Assembly: GCA_021324615.1 (NCBI GenBank)
Contig: JAJPIT010000119.1
Span: forward strand, 1 to 52,041
From: Terriglobia bacterium
GTDB taxonomy: Bacteria > Acidobacteriota > Terriglobia > Bryobacterales > Bryobacteraceae
Direction: 5' to 3'
Length of the DNA: 52,041 nt
Shown here: one piece after another, positions 8,861 to 17,778 of the stretch
How the letters are laid out: every line of letters begins with the position of its first letter
Position numbering within the stretch: position 1 is the first letter of the stretch
Notes under the pieces: generated by a model
The model's input: the letters and a program-made list of their open reading frames with translations, nothing else
Told to the model about the DNA's origin: nothing
The model's database searches: none
Program-made: the position numbers and the translations under genes

Positions 8861-9919
8861 GTGAGGTTCCGGCCCGCGCCGCAGCAAGCCATGGCTCTTC
8901 GAAAGAACAACGACTCCCGTCCGCAGATCCTCGATGTTTCTCCGGCCGCGGCGATCCCCGGCGGCGAATTCCAGATCCGGGGGAGGGGCTTAGCTCCTTC
9001 GGACCATTCGCGGGTGCGCTTCGGAGATGTGGTGGCGCCGGTGGTCATCGGCTCCGATCATTTTCTGATCGTCCGCGTTCCCGAAAACGCCCAGGCCAGC
9101 GAACTGATCGTCGGCAACGGGGATCATTCGAGCGTGCCGTGGACCTGCGGCATCGGCATCCAGATCGCCGACAGCCTGCATCCGGTGGCCAATCCGGTGA
9201 TCGACCGCTATGGCAACATCTACACCACCTTCAGCGGTTCGCCGGGCCAGAAGACTCCCGTATCGATCTATAAAATCGATACCAACTACCGGCCCAAGCC
9301 GCTGGTGACGGATCTGATGAACGCCACCGGTTTGGCCTTCGATCCGGCGGGCGTACTCTACGCCTCCAGCCGGCATGACGGCGTGGTGTATCAGATCTCG
9401 CCGGCCGGAAACCTGGCGGTGTATGTGGAAGGTATGGGCGTGGCCACGGGAATCGTTTTCGATCCCGAAGAGAATCTGTACGTCGGCGACCGCAGCGGCA
9501 CTATCTTCAAGATCAGCCGCTCGCGCCAGATCTACGTCTTCGCCACCCTGGAGCCGTCCATCGCCGCCTATCATCTGGCGTTCGGCCCCGACGGCTACCT
9601 TTACGTGACCGGCCCGACCACGTCGAGCTACGACGCCATCCATCGGATTTCGAGCGACGGCCGCGTGGAGTTGTTCTACCGCGGCCTGGGCCGCCCGCAA
9701 GGCATGGCTTTCGACGTCCAGGGCAACCTGTACGTGGCCGCATCGCTCAGCGGGCGGCGCGGCGTGGTGCGCCTGTCGCCGGACGCCCGCGCCGAGCTGT
9801 TCCTGTCCGGCCCGGCGATCGTGGGCTTGGCGTTTACCCCGTCGAAGTCCATGGTGCTGGCCACCCACAACTCCCTGTTCCGCGTCGATGCCGGCATCGA
9901 AGGCCGGAAAATTCCCTGA
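8861..9919 (+). CDS. TIG-domain plus beta-propeller (SMP-30/NHL-like) protein
   Basis: A 352-residue protein. Residues about 20-95 look like an IPT/TIG immunoglobulin-like domain (PQILDVSPAAAIPGGEFQIRG start, VRFGDVVAPV). Residues about 100-345 are a beta-propeller of NHL or SMP-30/gluconolactonase type, with repeated blades (GLAFDPAGVLYASSR, GIVFDPEENLYVGDR, HLAFGPDGYLYVTGP, GMAFDVQGNLYVAAS). These propellers bind ligands or act as sugar lactonases; catalytic residues cannot be assigned here. The GTG at 8861 is chosen because AGGAG lies 7 bases upstream (8849-8853); the ATG at 8891 is the alternative. No signal peptide is evident with either start. It directly precedes gyrA but probably forms its own unit. 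Confidence 0.78.
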   Translation: MRFRPAPQQAMALRKNNDSRPQILDVSPAAAIPGGEFQIRGRGLAPSDHSRVRFGDVVAPVVIGSDHFLIVRVPENAQASELIVGNGDHSSVPWTCGIGIQIADSLHPVANPVIDRYGNIYTTFSGSPGQKTPVSIYKIDTNYRPKPLVTDLMNATGLAFDPAGVLYASSRHDGVVYQISPAGNLAVYVEGMGVATGIVFDPEENLYVGDRSGTIFKISRSRQIYVFATLEPSIAAYHLAFGPDGYLYVTGPTTSSYDAIHRISSDGRVELFYRGLGRPQGMAFDVQGNLYVAASLSGRRGVVRLSPDARAELFLSGPAIVGLAFTPSKSMVLATHNSLFRVDAGIEGRKIP

Positions 9920-9937
9920 TCCGGAACGCGCTGCTGA

Positions 9938-9943
9938 TAAAAT
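9938..9943 (+). promoter_or_regulatory. Probable -10 of the gyrA promoter
   Basis: TAAAAT within GATAAAATAAAG in the 74-base gap before gyrA, the only AT-rich patch there. The start of transcription would be near 9950, leaving a ~44-base leader that contains the AAGGAG ribosome-binding site. No good -35 is present. Confidence 0.4.
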
Positions 9944-9993
9944 AAAGAAAGGACCGCGCCCCTTCTCCGGCGCGAACTCGAAGGAGCAATCTT

Positions 9994-12576
9994 TTGGCTG
10001 ATTCCCAGGACCCTCGCGACCCGGCTCCTCCGCCGTCCGGCGGCCAGCTTCCTCTGGGCGGAGGCGGCGACGGCGGGGCGAAGAATCTGATCCCCATCAA
10101 TATCGAAGACGAGATGCGGCGGTCCTATCTGGACTACGCCATGAGCGTCATCATCGGGCGCGCTCTGCCCGATGTGCGGGACGGGCTCAAGCCGGTGCAC
10201 CGGCGCATCCTGTACGGAATGCACGAGCTCGGGCTGCACTACAACCGCCCGACCCGCAAATGCGCCAAAATCACCGGCGACGTGATGGGCAAATACCACC
10301 CGCACGGGAACGCTCCGATTTACGACGCATTGGTGCGCATGGCGCAGCCGTTTTCGCTGCGCTATCCGCTGGTGGACGGGCAGGGGAACTTCGGATCGGT
10401 GGACGGCGATCCGCCGGCGGCCGAACGCTACACCGAGGCGCGGCTGTCGCGCATCGCCTCGACGCTGCTGGAGGATATCGACAAGGAAACCGTCGATTTC
10501 CGGCCAAATTACGATGAAAGCGAGCAGGAGCCGGAAGTGCTTCCGGCACGCGTGCCCAATCTGCTGATCAACGGCAGCGAGGGCATCGCGGTGGGCATGG
10601 CCAGCAAGATCCCGCCGCACAACCTCAGCGAGATCATCGACGCCGCCGTTTTGCTGGTGCAGGACCCCAACACGCACCTGGAGAAAATCGCGCAGATCGT
10701 GCAAGGTCCGGATTTTCCCACCGGCGGCCTGATTTTGGGGCGCGACGGCATTCTCGAATACTTCGCCAAGGGCCGCGGCACGGTGAAGATGCGGGCCAAG
10801 GCGGCCATCGAAAAGATGGGCAAGGACCGCGAAGCGATCGTGGTCACCGAGATTCCCTACCAGGTCAACAAGGCGCGGCTGGTGGCGCAGATCGCCGAGC
10901 TGGTGAACGAGAAAAAGATCGAAGGCATCGCCGACGTGCGCGATGAAAGCGACCGCGACGGCTATCGCGTGGTGGTGGAGCTCAAGCGCGGCGAGCAGGC
11001 CGAAGTGATTCTGAACAATCTGTACAAGCAGACGCAGATGCAGGTCAACTTCGGCGTCATCATGCTGGCTATCGTCAACGGGCAGCCGCGCGAGCTGCCG
11101 CTGGTGGAGGCGCTCAAGCGCTTCATCGATCACCGCGTCGACGTGGTGCGGCGGCGCACCGATTACTTATTGCGCAAAGCGCGGGAGCGGGAGCATATTC
11201 TGCTCGGCTTCCAGCGCGCCCTGAACCATCTGGACGCGGTCATCGCGCTGATCCGCGCGGCGAAGACGCCCAAGGACGCGCGGGAGGCCCTGATGAATTT
11301 CATCACTCCCGCCGAGGCCGCCGAATACGCCGCGCTGGCCGGCGCGGACGCGCGCGGGCCGCGCTTCAGCGAACGCCAGGCGCAGGCCATCATCGAATTG
11401 CAGCTCCAGCGGCTGACGGGAATGGAGCGGCAGAAGATCCTCGACGAGCTGGCCGAAATTCAGGAAAAAATCAAGGAATATCTGGAAATTCTGGGATCGG
11501 AAAAGGCCCTCCGGTCGGTCATCATCAAGGAATTGAAGGAAGTACAGAAGGATTTCGGCGACGCGCGGCGCACCCAGATCGTCGAGGACAGCGGCGAGAT
11601 CCAACTGGAAGATCTGGTGCAGATGGAGGACGTCGCGGTGACGGTCACCCGCGGCGGCTATCTGAAGCGCACCGCCGTCGACACCTACCGCCGGCAGTCG
11701 CGCGGGGGCAAGGGGCGCATCGGCATGTCCACGCGCGCCGAGGACGTGGTCGAGCATCTGATTATCGCCTCCACCCACGCTTATTTGCTGATTTTTACCA
11801 ATAAAGGGCGGGTTTATTGGCTGAAAATCTACGAAATTCCGGACGCCGGCACGGCTTCCAAGGGCAAGCACGCCTCCGGATTGATCCACCTTCAGCCCGA
11901 CGAGACGCCCACGGCGTTTTTGCCGGTGAAGGAGTTTGTCGCCGGAAAATATATCGTGATGGTGACCAAGAAGGGCACCATCAAGAAGTGCGAATTGACC
12001 GAATTCGATAATCCGACCTCGCGGGGCATCATCGCCATCGGCCTGGAAGAGGGCGACGAGCTGCTCGGCGCCCGCCTGACCAGCGGAACGGACTACATTT
12101 TCCTGGCCTCGCACGACGGCATGGCCTGCCGCTTCGCCGAATCCGACGTGCGCCCCATGGGGCGGCCCGCCTTCGGCGTCCGCGGCATGGAGCTGGAGGA
12201 AGGCGACTACCTGGTCGGCATGGAAGTGGTGGGCAAGGAGGGATTGATCCTCTCGATCTCGGAAAACGGCTACGGCAAGCGCACGCCGCTGGAGGATTAC
12301 CGGCTCACCGCGCGTGGGCGCAAGGGCGTCATTAACATGAAAACCACGCCGCGCGTCGGCAAGGTGGTGGCCATCCTGGCGGTGAAGGAAGATTCGGACC
12401 TGATGATCATCACCAAACAGGGACAGATCATTCGCATCGATTCGGGCGAGATCCGGCAGGCGGGACGCTCCACGCAGGGCGTGCGGCTGGTGAACGTCGA
12501 AGCCGGCGACCAGGTCGCCGCGGCGAGCCTGATTCCGGAAACCGGCAGCGGGCAGGACGAGCTGCCGCTTCAGTAA
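9994..12576 (+). CDS. gyrA: DNA gyrase subunit A
   Basis: Type II topoisomerase breakage-reunion subunit, 860 residues, the usual length. The TTG start is supported by AAGGAG at 9981-9986, 7 bases upstream. The N-terminal winged-helix domain contains the catalytic tyrosine Tyr146 (RYTEARL). The C-terminal beta-pinwheel carries a GyrA box (QSRGGKG), which identifies it as GyrA rather than ParC. The N-terminus has an extra Pro/Gly-rich stretch of about 25 residues before the conserved [18 protein letters not shown] block. In the quinolone-resistance-determining region, [10 protein letters not shown] replaces the E. coli HPHGDSAVYD, so the position equal to E. coli Ser83 is Ala107 and Asp87 is retained as Asp111. 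gyrB is not nearby. It ends 80 bases before the convergent CpsD/MinD-like gene. Confidence 0.97.
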   Translation: MADSQDPRDPAPPPSGGQLPLGGGGDGGAKNLIPINIEDEMRRSYLDYAMSVIIGRALPDVRDGLKPVHRRILYGMHELGLHYNRPTRKCAKITGDVMGKYHPHGNAPIYDALVRMAQPFSLRYPLVDGQGNFGSVDGDPPAAERYTEARLSRIASTLLEDIDKETVDFRPNYDESEQEPEVLPARVPNLLINGSEGIAVGMASKIPPHNLSEIIDAAVLLVQDPNTHLEKIAQIVQGPDFPTGGLILGRDGILEYFAKGRGTVKMRAKAAIEKMGKDREAIVVTEIPYQVNKARLVAQIAELVNEKKIEGIADVRDESDRDGYRVVVELKRGEQAEVILNNLYKQTQMQVNFGVIMLAIVNGQPRELPLVEALKRFIDHRVDVVRRRTDYLLRKAREREHILLGFQRALNHLDAVIALIRAAKTPKDAREALMNFITPAEAAEYAALAGADARGPRFSERQAQAIIELQLQRLTGMERQKILDELAEIQEKIKEYLEILGSEKALRSVIIKELKEVQKDFGDARRTQIVEDSGEIQLEDLVQMEDVAVTVTRGGYLKRTAVDTYRRQSRGGKGRIGMSTRAEDVVEHLIIASTHAYLLIFTNKGRVYWLKIYEIPDAGTASKGKHASGLIHLQPDETPTAFLPVKEFVAGKYIVMVTKKGTIKKCELTEFDNPTSRGIIAIGLEEGDELLGARLTSGTDYIFLASHDGMACRFAESDVRPMGRPAFGVRGMELEEGDYLVGMEVVGKEGLILSISENGYGKRTPLEDYRLTARGRKGVINMKTTPRVGKVVAILAVKEDSDLMIITKQGQIIRIDSGEIRQAGRSTQGVRLVNVEAGDQVAAASLIPETGSGQDELPLQ

Positions 12577-12633
12577 AGCAAACGGGCATGGCGGCGGAGG
12601 ATCCCGCCGCGCTCCCGAGTCTCTTAAGCCGGC

Positions 12634-12655
12634 CTCGCTCTCTAGCTATAGCGAG
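12634..12655. terminator. Possible hairpin between convergent genes
   Basis: CTCGCT (12634-12639) and AGCGAG (12650-12655) form a six-pair stem around a ten-base loop, placed between the end of gyrA and the stop codon of the opposite gene. There is no long T tract on either side, so it is at most a weak or Rho-assisted bidirectional terminator. Confidence 0.3.
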
Positions 12656-12656
12656 C

Positions 12657-13451
12657 CTAGGCGACGGCGGCGACCCGCGGCTCCGGCAAGCCCACATTCG
12701 CGGCCAGCCATCGGCCGAGCTGGGCGATCTGCGCGGCGCCGTCCACGTAACCGCAGACCGGAACTCCCGTAATCTCCTCGGCGTCAGCGGCGCTGACCGC
12801 GCCGGATTCATGAGAAAGCAGCAGCGCGCAGTGATCCTCGCATTCAAGCGATTTCAGCCATTCCATTTTTTCGCAAACGCCTTCAAGCGAGCGGCGCGCG
12901 TCGCCGGAAACCAGGAAAATCGCCTCCGATGCGCCGAGCGCCCGCGAGCATTGCGGGGGCGCCGCTTCGCTCAGATCGGCGCAAATGATCGAATAATTCT
13001 CCCGCGCGCGGCAGAGCAGCGGCGCGAGCTCGCGCGGATTCACATCGACGGCGGCGAGCACCTCCAGTCCGCCGCAGTCGATCCGGAAGGCTCCCCAGGT
13101 GCGCCCGTCGAACCGGCGCGGGGATTCATCGTGCCAGAGAGGATAACCGCGGCGCTGGAAATCAATGAAAAGAACGGCGGACCCAGGGCCCTCCGCCAAG
13201 GTGCGGCTCAACTGCTCTGCAACCGCACCCGCCCTGGATCCGCCGTGCGCCGGGACGAAGGAGAAGATCGAACCGTTTCGCGCTCTCTGTTCCACGCCGG
13301 CGGTTTGATGCAGCCGGCGTGCCAAATTCGCGGCGCTGCAATCGCGGGCCTTTCCGGCGCCGGGAGGGCGGGGAAGCGTCAATCTGTCCCAGCCGCGGGG
13401 ACAAGCTGGCCCAGACGGGATCGGGCGGAGCGAAAGCCCGGCCGGATCCAT
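12657..13451 (-). CDS. CpsD/MinD-like P-loop-fold protein with a degenerate nucleotide site
   Basis: About 264 residues from the ATG at 13451. From residue ~58 the layout follows the MinD/ParA/CpsD (tyrosine autokinase) fold: strand plus loop (SIFSFVPAHGGSRAGAVAEQL), a strand ending in the Walker A' position (AVLFIDFQRRG), a strand with the Walker B position (YSIICADLSEA), and later ASEAIFLVSGD. The P-loop is PAHGGSRAGA, lacking the Lys of xKGGxGK[ST], so ATP binding is doubtful. The first ~58 residues are Pro/Arg-rich and poorly conserved-looking, so the true start may lie further inside. The frame is open upstream into the opposite strand's aminotransferase, but that part is shadow. It diverges from the aminotransferase gene with 30 bases between starts. 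The closest known families act in exopolysaccharide control or cell positioning. Confidence 0.68.
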   Translation of the reverse strand: MDPAGLSLRPIPSGPACPRGWDRLTLPRPPGAGKARDCSAANLARRLHQTAGVEQRARNGSIFSFVPAHGGSRAGAVAEQLSRTLAEGPGSAVLFIDFQRRGYPLWHDESPRRFDGRTWGAFRIDCGGLEVLAAVDVNPRELAPLLCRARENYSIICADLSEAAPPQCSRALGASEAIFLVSGDARRSLEGVCEKMEWLKSLECEDHCALLLSHESGAVSAADAEEITGVPVCGYVDGAAQIAQLGRWLAANVGLPEPRVAAVA

Positions 13452-13481
13452 TCCGCGCGCAGCCGGCAGTAGGATGAAGGA

Positions 13482-14828
13482 ATGGCTCAACCGTACGTCA
13501 CCTCCACCGACATCTCCGGCCTGACCCGGCGCACCAACTATGGCACCTGGCGGTACCAGAAGAGCTGGAAGCCGCTGCACATCGTCGACGCCGAAGGCTG
13601 CTACATCGTCGACGCCGAGGGAAAGCGATATCTGGATTTTTCCGCGCAGTTGATGTGCGTCAACCTGGGGCACAAAAATCCGGCGGTGGTGGAGGCCATC
13701 GCCGAACAGGCGCGCCAGCTTTGCTACGTATCCCCGGCCCACACCACCACCGCGCGAGCCGAGCTGAGCCGCCTTCTTCTCGAAGTCCTGCCGGAAGGCT
13801 TGACCAAATTTTTCCTGACGCCCTCCGGCACCGAAGGCAACGAGGCGGCGCTCAAAATCGCGCGGATGTACACCGGGCGCAGCAAAATTCTTTCGCGCTA
13901 CCGCTCCTATCACGGTGCCACCATGGCGTCTATCTCCGTTACCGGCGAGGCCCGCCGCTGGGCTTCCGAGCCGGCGGCGAAGGGCCAGAACGTCGTCTTC
14001 GGACCCGAAGTGAACTGCTACGATTGCCCCATTCATCACACCTATCCCGGCTGCAACGTGGCCTGCGCCGATTACATGGAGCACATCATCGCCAACGAGA
14101 ACGATGTCGCGGCGGTGATCGTCGAGCCCGTCGTCGGCACCAACGGCGTTCTGGTGCCGCCGCCGGAATATCTGCCGAAGCTGCGCCGCATCTGCGACGA
14201 TCACGGCGTGCTGCTGATCGCCGACGAGGTCATGTCCGGCTGGGGACGCACCGGCGAATGGTTCGCCGTGAATCACTGGAAGGTGAAGCCCGATATCCTG
14301 GTGACGGCCAAAGGAATCACGTCGGCTTACGTTCCGCTGGGCCTGTGCGCGACCACACAGAAAATCGCCGATTATTTCGAGGATCACTTCTTCGCGCACG
14401 GCCACACCTACGAGGCGCATCCGCTGGCGATGCTGCCCGCGATCGCGACGATTCATGAAATGCGCCGCCTGGATCTGGTGAATCGCGCGCGCGAGGTCGG
14501 CAAGTATCTCGGTGAAAAGCTGGCCGCGCTGAAGGACCGGCATCCGAGCGTCGGCGACGTGCGCGGCCTCGGCATGTTCTGGGCCGTCGAGATTGTGAAG
14601 AACCGCCAAACGCGGCAGCCGTTCAACACCATGAAGGAGAAGATGGCGGGCCAGCCGACAATGGTGGATAAAATCGCGGCGGAGATGATGAGCCGCGGCG
14701 TCGCCGTCTCCGCCTGGATCAGCCATTTCGTCATCGCCCCGCCGCTGATCATTGAACGGCACGAGATCGACGAGGGGGTGGCCGCGATGGACGCGGCGCT
14801 CCGGCTGGCCGACGAGCAGGTCGCCTAG
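13482..14828 (+). CDS. Class III aminotransferase (PLP-dependent)
   Basis: A 448-residue fold-type I aminotransferase of the class III (omega-transaminase/taurine-beta-alanine-like) group, cytoplasmic. The PLP Schiff-base lysine is Lys277 in LVTAKGITSAY. The upstream DEVMSGWGRTGEWFAVNHW block holds the conserved Asp that contacts the pyridine nitrogen. SGTEGNEAALKIAR is the phosphate-binding segment, and RSYHGATMASISVTG is also typical. Donor and acceptor cannot be fixed from sequence; a pyruvate- or 2-oxoglutarate-linked amine transaminase is likely. The start is supported by AGGA 7 bases upstream, and TAGGAT (13470-13475) could be a -10. It is followed by an 79-base gap with a separate promoter, so it is probably monocistronic. 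Confidence 0.9.
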   Translation: MAQPYVTSTDISGLTRRTNYGTWRYQKSWKPLHIVDAEGCYIVDAEGKRYLDFSAQLMCVNLGHKNPAVVEAIAEQARQLCYVSPAHTTTARAELSRLLLEVLPEGLTKFFLTPSGTEGNEAALKIARMYTGRSKILSRYRSYHGATMASISVTGEARRWASEPAAKGQNVVFGPEVNCYDCPIHHTYPGCNVACADYMEHIIANENDVAAVIVEPVVGTNGVLVPPPEYLPKLRRICDDHGVLLIADEVMSGWGRTGEWFAVNHWKVKPDILVTAKGITSAYVPLGLCATTQKIADYFEDHFFAHGHTYEAHPLAMLPAIATIHEMRRLDLVNRAREVGKYLGEKLAALKDRHPSVGDVRGLGMFWAVEIVKNRQTRQPFNTMKEKMAGQPTMVDKIAAEMMSRGVAVSAWISHFVIAPPLIIERHEIDEGVAAMDAALRLADEQVA

Positions 14829-14866
14829 CGCCGCCTCCGTTCCTGCCGGCGCGGAGGGGAGGCGCA

Positions 14867-14872
14867 TATAAT
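14867..14872 (+). promoter_or_regulatory. TATAAT -10 box upstream of the b561/Moco oxidoreductase
   Basis: A perfect TATAAT lies 35 bases before the ATG at 14908, with transcription predicted to start near 14879. A -35 match at 16-18 bases is poor. Confidence 0.5.
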
Positions 14873-14907
14873 GGGGGCGCAGTGGGAAACAGTTGAGGGC
14901 GTAAGGG

Positions 14908-16575
14908 ATGATTGCATTTGACGCGGCGCATCGTGCGGTTCACGCGCCGCCCGACAGACGGTTCCGGATCTGGATTCGGCCCTCGATTCTGGCCGGCGCC
15001 GGCGGCGTGATCGCGGCGTTGATCGCGGCGGCCTGGATAGAGGTCGCCGTGACCGGGATGCCGCCTGTTCCGGCCGTTCCCCAGATCGCCCCCGACAACT
15101 TCGCGGGACCGCATGGCTTTCCCGTGTGGGTGCGCTACTGCCACTTCTTCAACTTTCTTTTTGTGACGATGCTGATCCGCAGCGGGCTCTCCATCCTGAT
15201 GGACCATCCCCGGCTTTATTTCAACGACGGATGCACGCCGGGGAGCGAATGGATCCGGTTTACGCCTTTAAAAGTTCCACGCGACCGCGTCTGGACCGCG
15301 AAAGACGATGCGCGCTACATCTCGCCTCTGGTCGGCACGCCAGGCTATCGCCACACCATTGGTCTTGCCCGCGTGTGGCACTTCATCGACGTGCACGGCT
15401 TCCTCGCCACGGGTATTGTTTTTATCGTCCTGCTCTTCACAACCGAACAGTGGAGGCGGATTGTGCCGGCTTCGCCGCTGGTGGTGAAGCAGGCATGGGA
15501 TGTCTTCGTGCACTATGCCACTTTTCATTTGCCGCCGGAGCCAAACGGGTTTTACGGCTACAATGCGCTGCAACAGATCGCCTATTTTGTGGTGGTGTTC
15601 GTCTTCGGAGTGGTCGCGGTCGCCACCGGCATCGCCATGTCGCCGGCGGTGGTCAACCGGTTTCCCTGGTATGCGCGGATCTTCGGGGGCCGGCAGTCCG
15701 CCCGTTCCATCCATTTCCTGACCATGTTCGGTTTCCTTGCATTCCTGGTGGTGCACGTGACGCTGATCGTGATGACGGGCTTTGCGCGGAATATGAATCA
15801 CATTGTCCGCGGCACCGACGATCAGGATCCGGCCGGGATGTACTGGGGTTTCGCCGGAATCGGCGTGGTGATTCTGTGCTGGGTCGCGGCGCACTATATT
15901 TCCTGGTATCGCCCGCGCGCCGCGCAGCATGCCTGGAAGTCGGTGGCGTATCCGATGCAGCTTCTGACCCTGAACCGGCTCCTGCCCCGGCAGAGATATT
16001 CGGAGAAGGATATCTCTCCCTACTTCTGGCCCAACGGAAAAATGCCGGTCCGCGACGATTGGAAGCGTATGGCGGAGAACGGATTCTCAGATTTCCGCCT
16101 GAAGGTCGGGGGGCTGGTCCGCAATCCCGTGGAACTTTCTCTCGCCGATCTGGAGAGCTTCGGCGTCGTCGAACACATCACCATGCATCACTGCATTCAG
16201 GGTTGGAGCGGCATCGCCAAATGGGGCGGCATTCCGATGTGGAAGCTCATCGAGCTGGTGCAACCAAAGCCGGAAGCGAAAGTTGCCGCTTTTTTCTCCT
16301 TCGGCGAAGCTCTCTATGGGGGCCAGTATTACGACACACAGAACCTGGAGAACCTGCAAAAGCCCGAATGCCTGTTGGCGACGAGAATGAACGGGCAGCC
16401 GCTTCCGCAACTCTACGGAGCGCCGCTGCGGCTGCGCGTCGAGAACCAGCTTGGCTACAAGATGGTCAAGTGGATCGAGCGCATAGAATTCATCGCCTCG
16501 GAAAAATCGCTGGGCAAAGGAGAAGGCGGCAAAAACGAAGACGATGAGTATTTCGACCTGCTGCCGAATATCTAA
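14908..16575 (+). CDS. Cytochrome b561-like membrane domain fused to a molybdopterin oxidoreductase
   Basis: A 555-residue fusion. Residues about 25-340 contain several hydrophobic segments of a di-heme cytochrome b561/Ni-Fe-hydrogenase cytochrome b type, with candidate heme histidines in YCHFFNFLF, ARVWHFIDVHGF and LVVHVTL. Residues about 370-540 form a sulfite-oxidase/YedY (MsrP)-like molybdopterin domain; Cys429 (HHCIQGWSGIAKWGG) matches the cysteine that ligates molybdenum. In known systems such as MsrPQ or SorAB the catalytic and heme subunits are separate polypeptides. The fused layout would pass electrons between the quinone pool and the Mo centre in one chain. There is no N-terminal Tat signal, since the membrane domain comes first. 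Its stop overlaps the HPP-family start by one base (TAATG), so the two are translationally coupled. Substrate unknown. Confidence 0.85.
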   Translation: MIAFDAAHRAVHAPPDRRFRIWIRPSILAGAGGVIAALIAAAWIEVAVTGMPPVPAVPQIAPDNFAGPHGFPVWVRYCHFFNFLFVTMLIRSGLSILMDHPRLYFNDGCTPGSEWIRFTPLKVPRDRVWTAKDDARYISPLVGTPGYRHTIGLARVWHFIDVHGFLATGIVFIVLLFTTEQWRRIVPASPLVVKQAWDVFVHYATFHLPPEPNGFYGYNALQQIAYFVVVFVFGVVAVATGIAMSPAVVNRFPWYARIFGGRQSARSIHFLTMFGFLAFLVVHVTLIVMTGFARNMNHIVRGTDDQDPAGMYWGFAGIGVVILCWVAAHYISWYRPRAAQHAWKSVAYPMQLLTLNRLLPRQRYSEKDISPYFWPNGKMPVRDDWKRMAENGFSDFRLKVGGLVRNPVELSLADLESFGVVEHITMHHCIQGWSGIAKWGGIPMWKLIELVQPKPEAKVAAFFSFGEALYGGQYYDTQNLENLQKPECLLATRMNGQPLPQLYGAPLRLRVENQLGYKMVKWIERIEFIASEKSLGKGEGGKNEDDEYFDLLPNI

Positions 16576-17165
16576 TGGCGGATCCCGACCCTATTTTTTC
16601 GATTTTCCGAAAGCTCCGGCTCGATTGGCTGCTGCTGCATTTTCCGCCGCGGCTCGTGCGGTCCGTTTACGTTTTCGTGAATGGCTTTATCACCATCGGC
16701 GTGCTTGCGCTACTGGCGCTGGTGAGCCGCAACCCATTTGTGTTCCCCTCACTCGGACCCACGGCGTACCTCCTGTTCTTTACGCCGCTGGGAAAGACTG
16801 CAAGCCCGCGGAATACGGTTTTCGGCCATGCGATCGGCCTCATCTGCGGGTACGCGGCTTTCGTTGCGACCGGCGCCGGAGCGGTGCCCTTCGGAGCGCA
16901 TCCGGGAATCTTCTGGCCAAGAGTGCTGGCGGCGGCCCTTTCGCTTTCCGCGACAGGCGCCTTCATGGTTCTACTCGACGTCAGTCATCCGCCGGCGGGT
17001 GCCACCACTCTGATCGTTTCTCTCGGCATTATTTCGAAATCGCGGGAACTGGTGATTATCGAAGTGGCGGTACTCCTGCTTGTTGCCCAGGCTCTGGTAA
17101 TCAACCGGCTCGCCGGTCTGCCCTATCCGTTGTGGAGCGCTCCTGACCCGGTCGACCCCGATTGA
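16575..17165 (+). CDS. HPP-family integral membrane protein
   Basis: A 196-residue inner-membrane protein with about four hydrophobic segments (near residues 27-50, 60-80, 90-110 and 130-185). The diagnostic HPP motif is present in DVSHPPAGATT, as are FPSLGPTAYLLFFTPLG and the TASPRNTVFGHAIG block. HPP proteins are small membrane proteins; some cyanobacterial members are reported to transport nitrite, while the role of others is unknown. Its start codon overlaps the stop of the b561/molybdopterin oxidoreductase, which suggests that it serves the same pathway, for example by moving the substrate or product of the oxidoreductase. That link is inferred only from position. Confidence 0.85.
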   Translation: MADPDPIFSIFRKLRLDWLLLHFPPRLVRSVYVFVNGFITIGVLALLALVSRNPFVFPSLGPTAYLLFFTPLGKTASPRNTVFGHAIGLICGYAAFVATGAGAVPFGAHPGIFWPRVLAAALSLSATGAFMVLLDVSHPPAGATTLIVSLGIISKSRELVIIEVAVLLLVAQALVINRLAGLPYPLWSAPDPVDPD

Positions 17166-17313
17166 ATCGCGGCTCGGGGTTCATGCCTTCGTCCGTTGCT
17201 TATTCCGATTCTTCGAGCGGGTAATTTCAATAACCGAAGCCGCTCACGCGCCCTGCCTCTGAGTTCCAAGCTAGGTGGCTGCGGCGTTTGAACGTTCTGG
17301 ACATCGTGGCTCG

Positions 17314-17718
17314 TTAGGGAGTCGAACTCCTATCGCACCAGGCAATGGTCAGCAGGAAAGCGCTGTCAGCAATGGCTTCCACGTCGTGAGGAATCCCGCG
17401 TTCAAGCGTCAGGATCTGACCAGCGGCGAGTTCGACCGATCGCTCGGCCGTATTGAACCGGATCTTTCCGTCCAGGCTGTGGACGGATATGCGCCCGTCG
17501 GCCCGATGCTTGTCCATGCGGCCGCCCGCTTTCATGGTGATCAGCACGAGCCGCAGATCGGGATATTTGACGAGCGTCTTCGCCGTATGTCCGGACTGCC
17601 AGCGCCCTTCGGCTCGTAGCTGTTCCATCTCATGGTTAAGGTCCAGCGTCAGGAGCGGCGCGGCCAAAGTGCCCACCTCGTGTTCCCGCCCCGCCTGTGA
17701 CTTTTCTTCGGCCGCCAT
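17314..17718 (-). CDS. Small cupin-domain protein
   Basis: A 134-residue single-domain cupin. The barrel can be followed from about residue 45 (LVLITMKAGGRMDKHRADGRISVHSLDGKIRF) to residue 125, with the second cupin motif ILTLERGIPHDVEAIADSAFLLTIAW. Candidate metal ligands are His70 of motif 1 and His111 of motif 2, although motif 1 is degenerate (K-H-R-A-D-G instead of HxHxxxxE), so metal binding is uncertain. It may be a sensor or storage-type cupin rather than an enzyme. It is convergent with the HPP gene (148-base gap) and divergent from the PIG-L gene across a 60-base region. The ATG at 17718 has AGAAGGGG upstream. Confidence 0.8.
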   Translation of the reverse strand: MAAEEKSQAGREHEVGTLAAPLLTLDLNHEMEQLRAEGRWQSGHTAKTLVKYPDLRLVLITMKAGGRMDKHRADGRISVHSLDGKIRFNTAERSVELAAGQILTLERGIPHDVEAIADSAFLLTIAWCDRSSTP

Positions 17719-17739
17719 AATTTTGCGCCCCTTCTAAAA

Positions 17740-17748
17740 TGCTATCCC
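17740..17748 (+). promoter_or_regulatory. Extended -10-like element upstream of the PIG-L operon
   Basis: TGCTATCCC, one base away from the TGCTATCCT elements elsewhere in the window. Transcription would begin near 17755, inside a perfect 12-base palindrome CCTTTCGAAAGG (17747-17758), which could act as an operator or simply be chance. Confidence 0.35.
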
Positions 17749-17778
17749 TTTCGAAAGGAGCGGGAAACAGTTCGATCC

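Noticed and set aside
13452-14867. Extension of the minus-strand CpsD/MinD-like frame through the aminotransferase gene
   Set aside because: The upstream part is antisense to a clear class III aminotransferase with all PLP motifs, so only the portion after the ATG at 13451 is taken.
17215-17245. GAGCGG/CCGCTC inverted repeat between the HPP and cupin genes
   Set aside because: The stem is six pairs with a 19-base loop and there is no T tract; too weak to call a terminator.
17305-17335. A tRNA T-arm-like sequence (GGAGTTCGACTCC, minus strand)
   Set aside because: The four-base stem outside the loop does not pair properly, there are no acceptor, D or anticodon arms, and the bases encode the last residues of the cupin gene.
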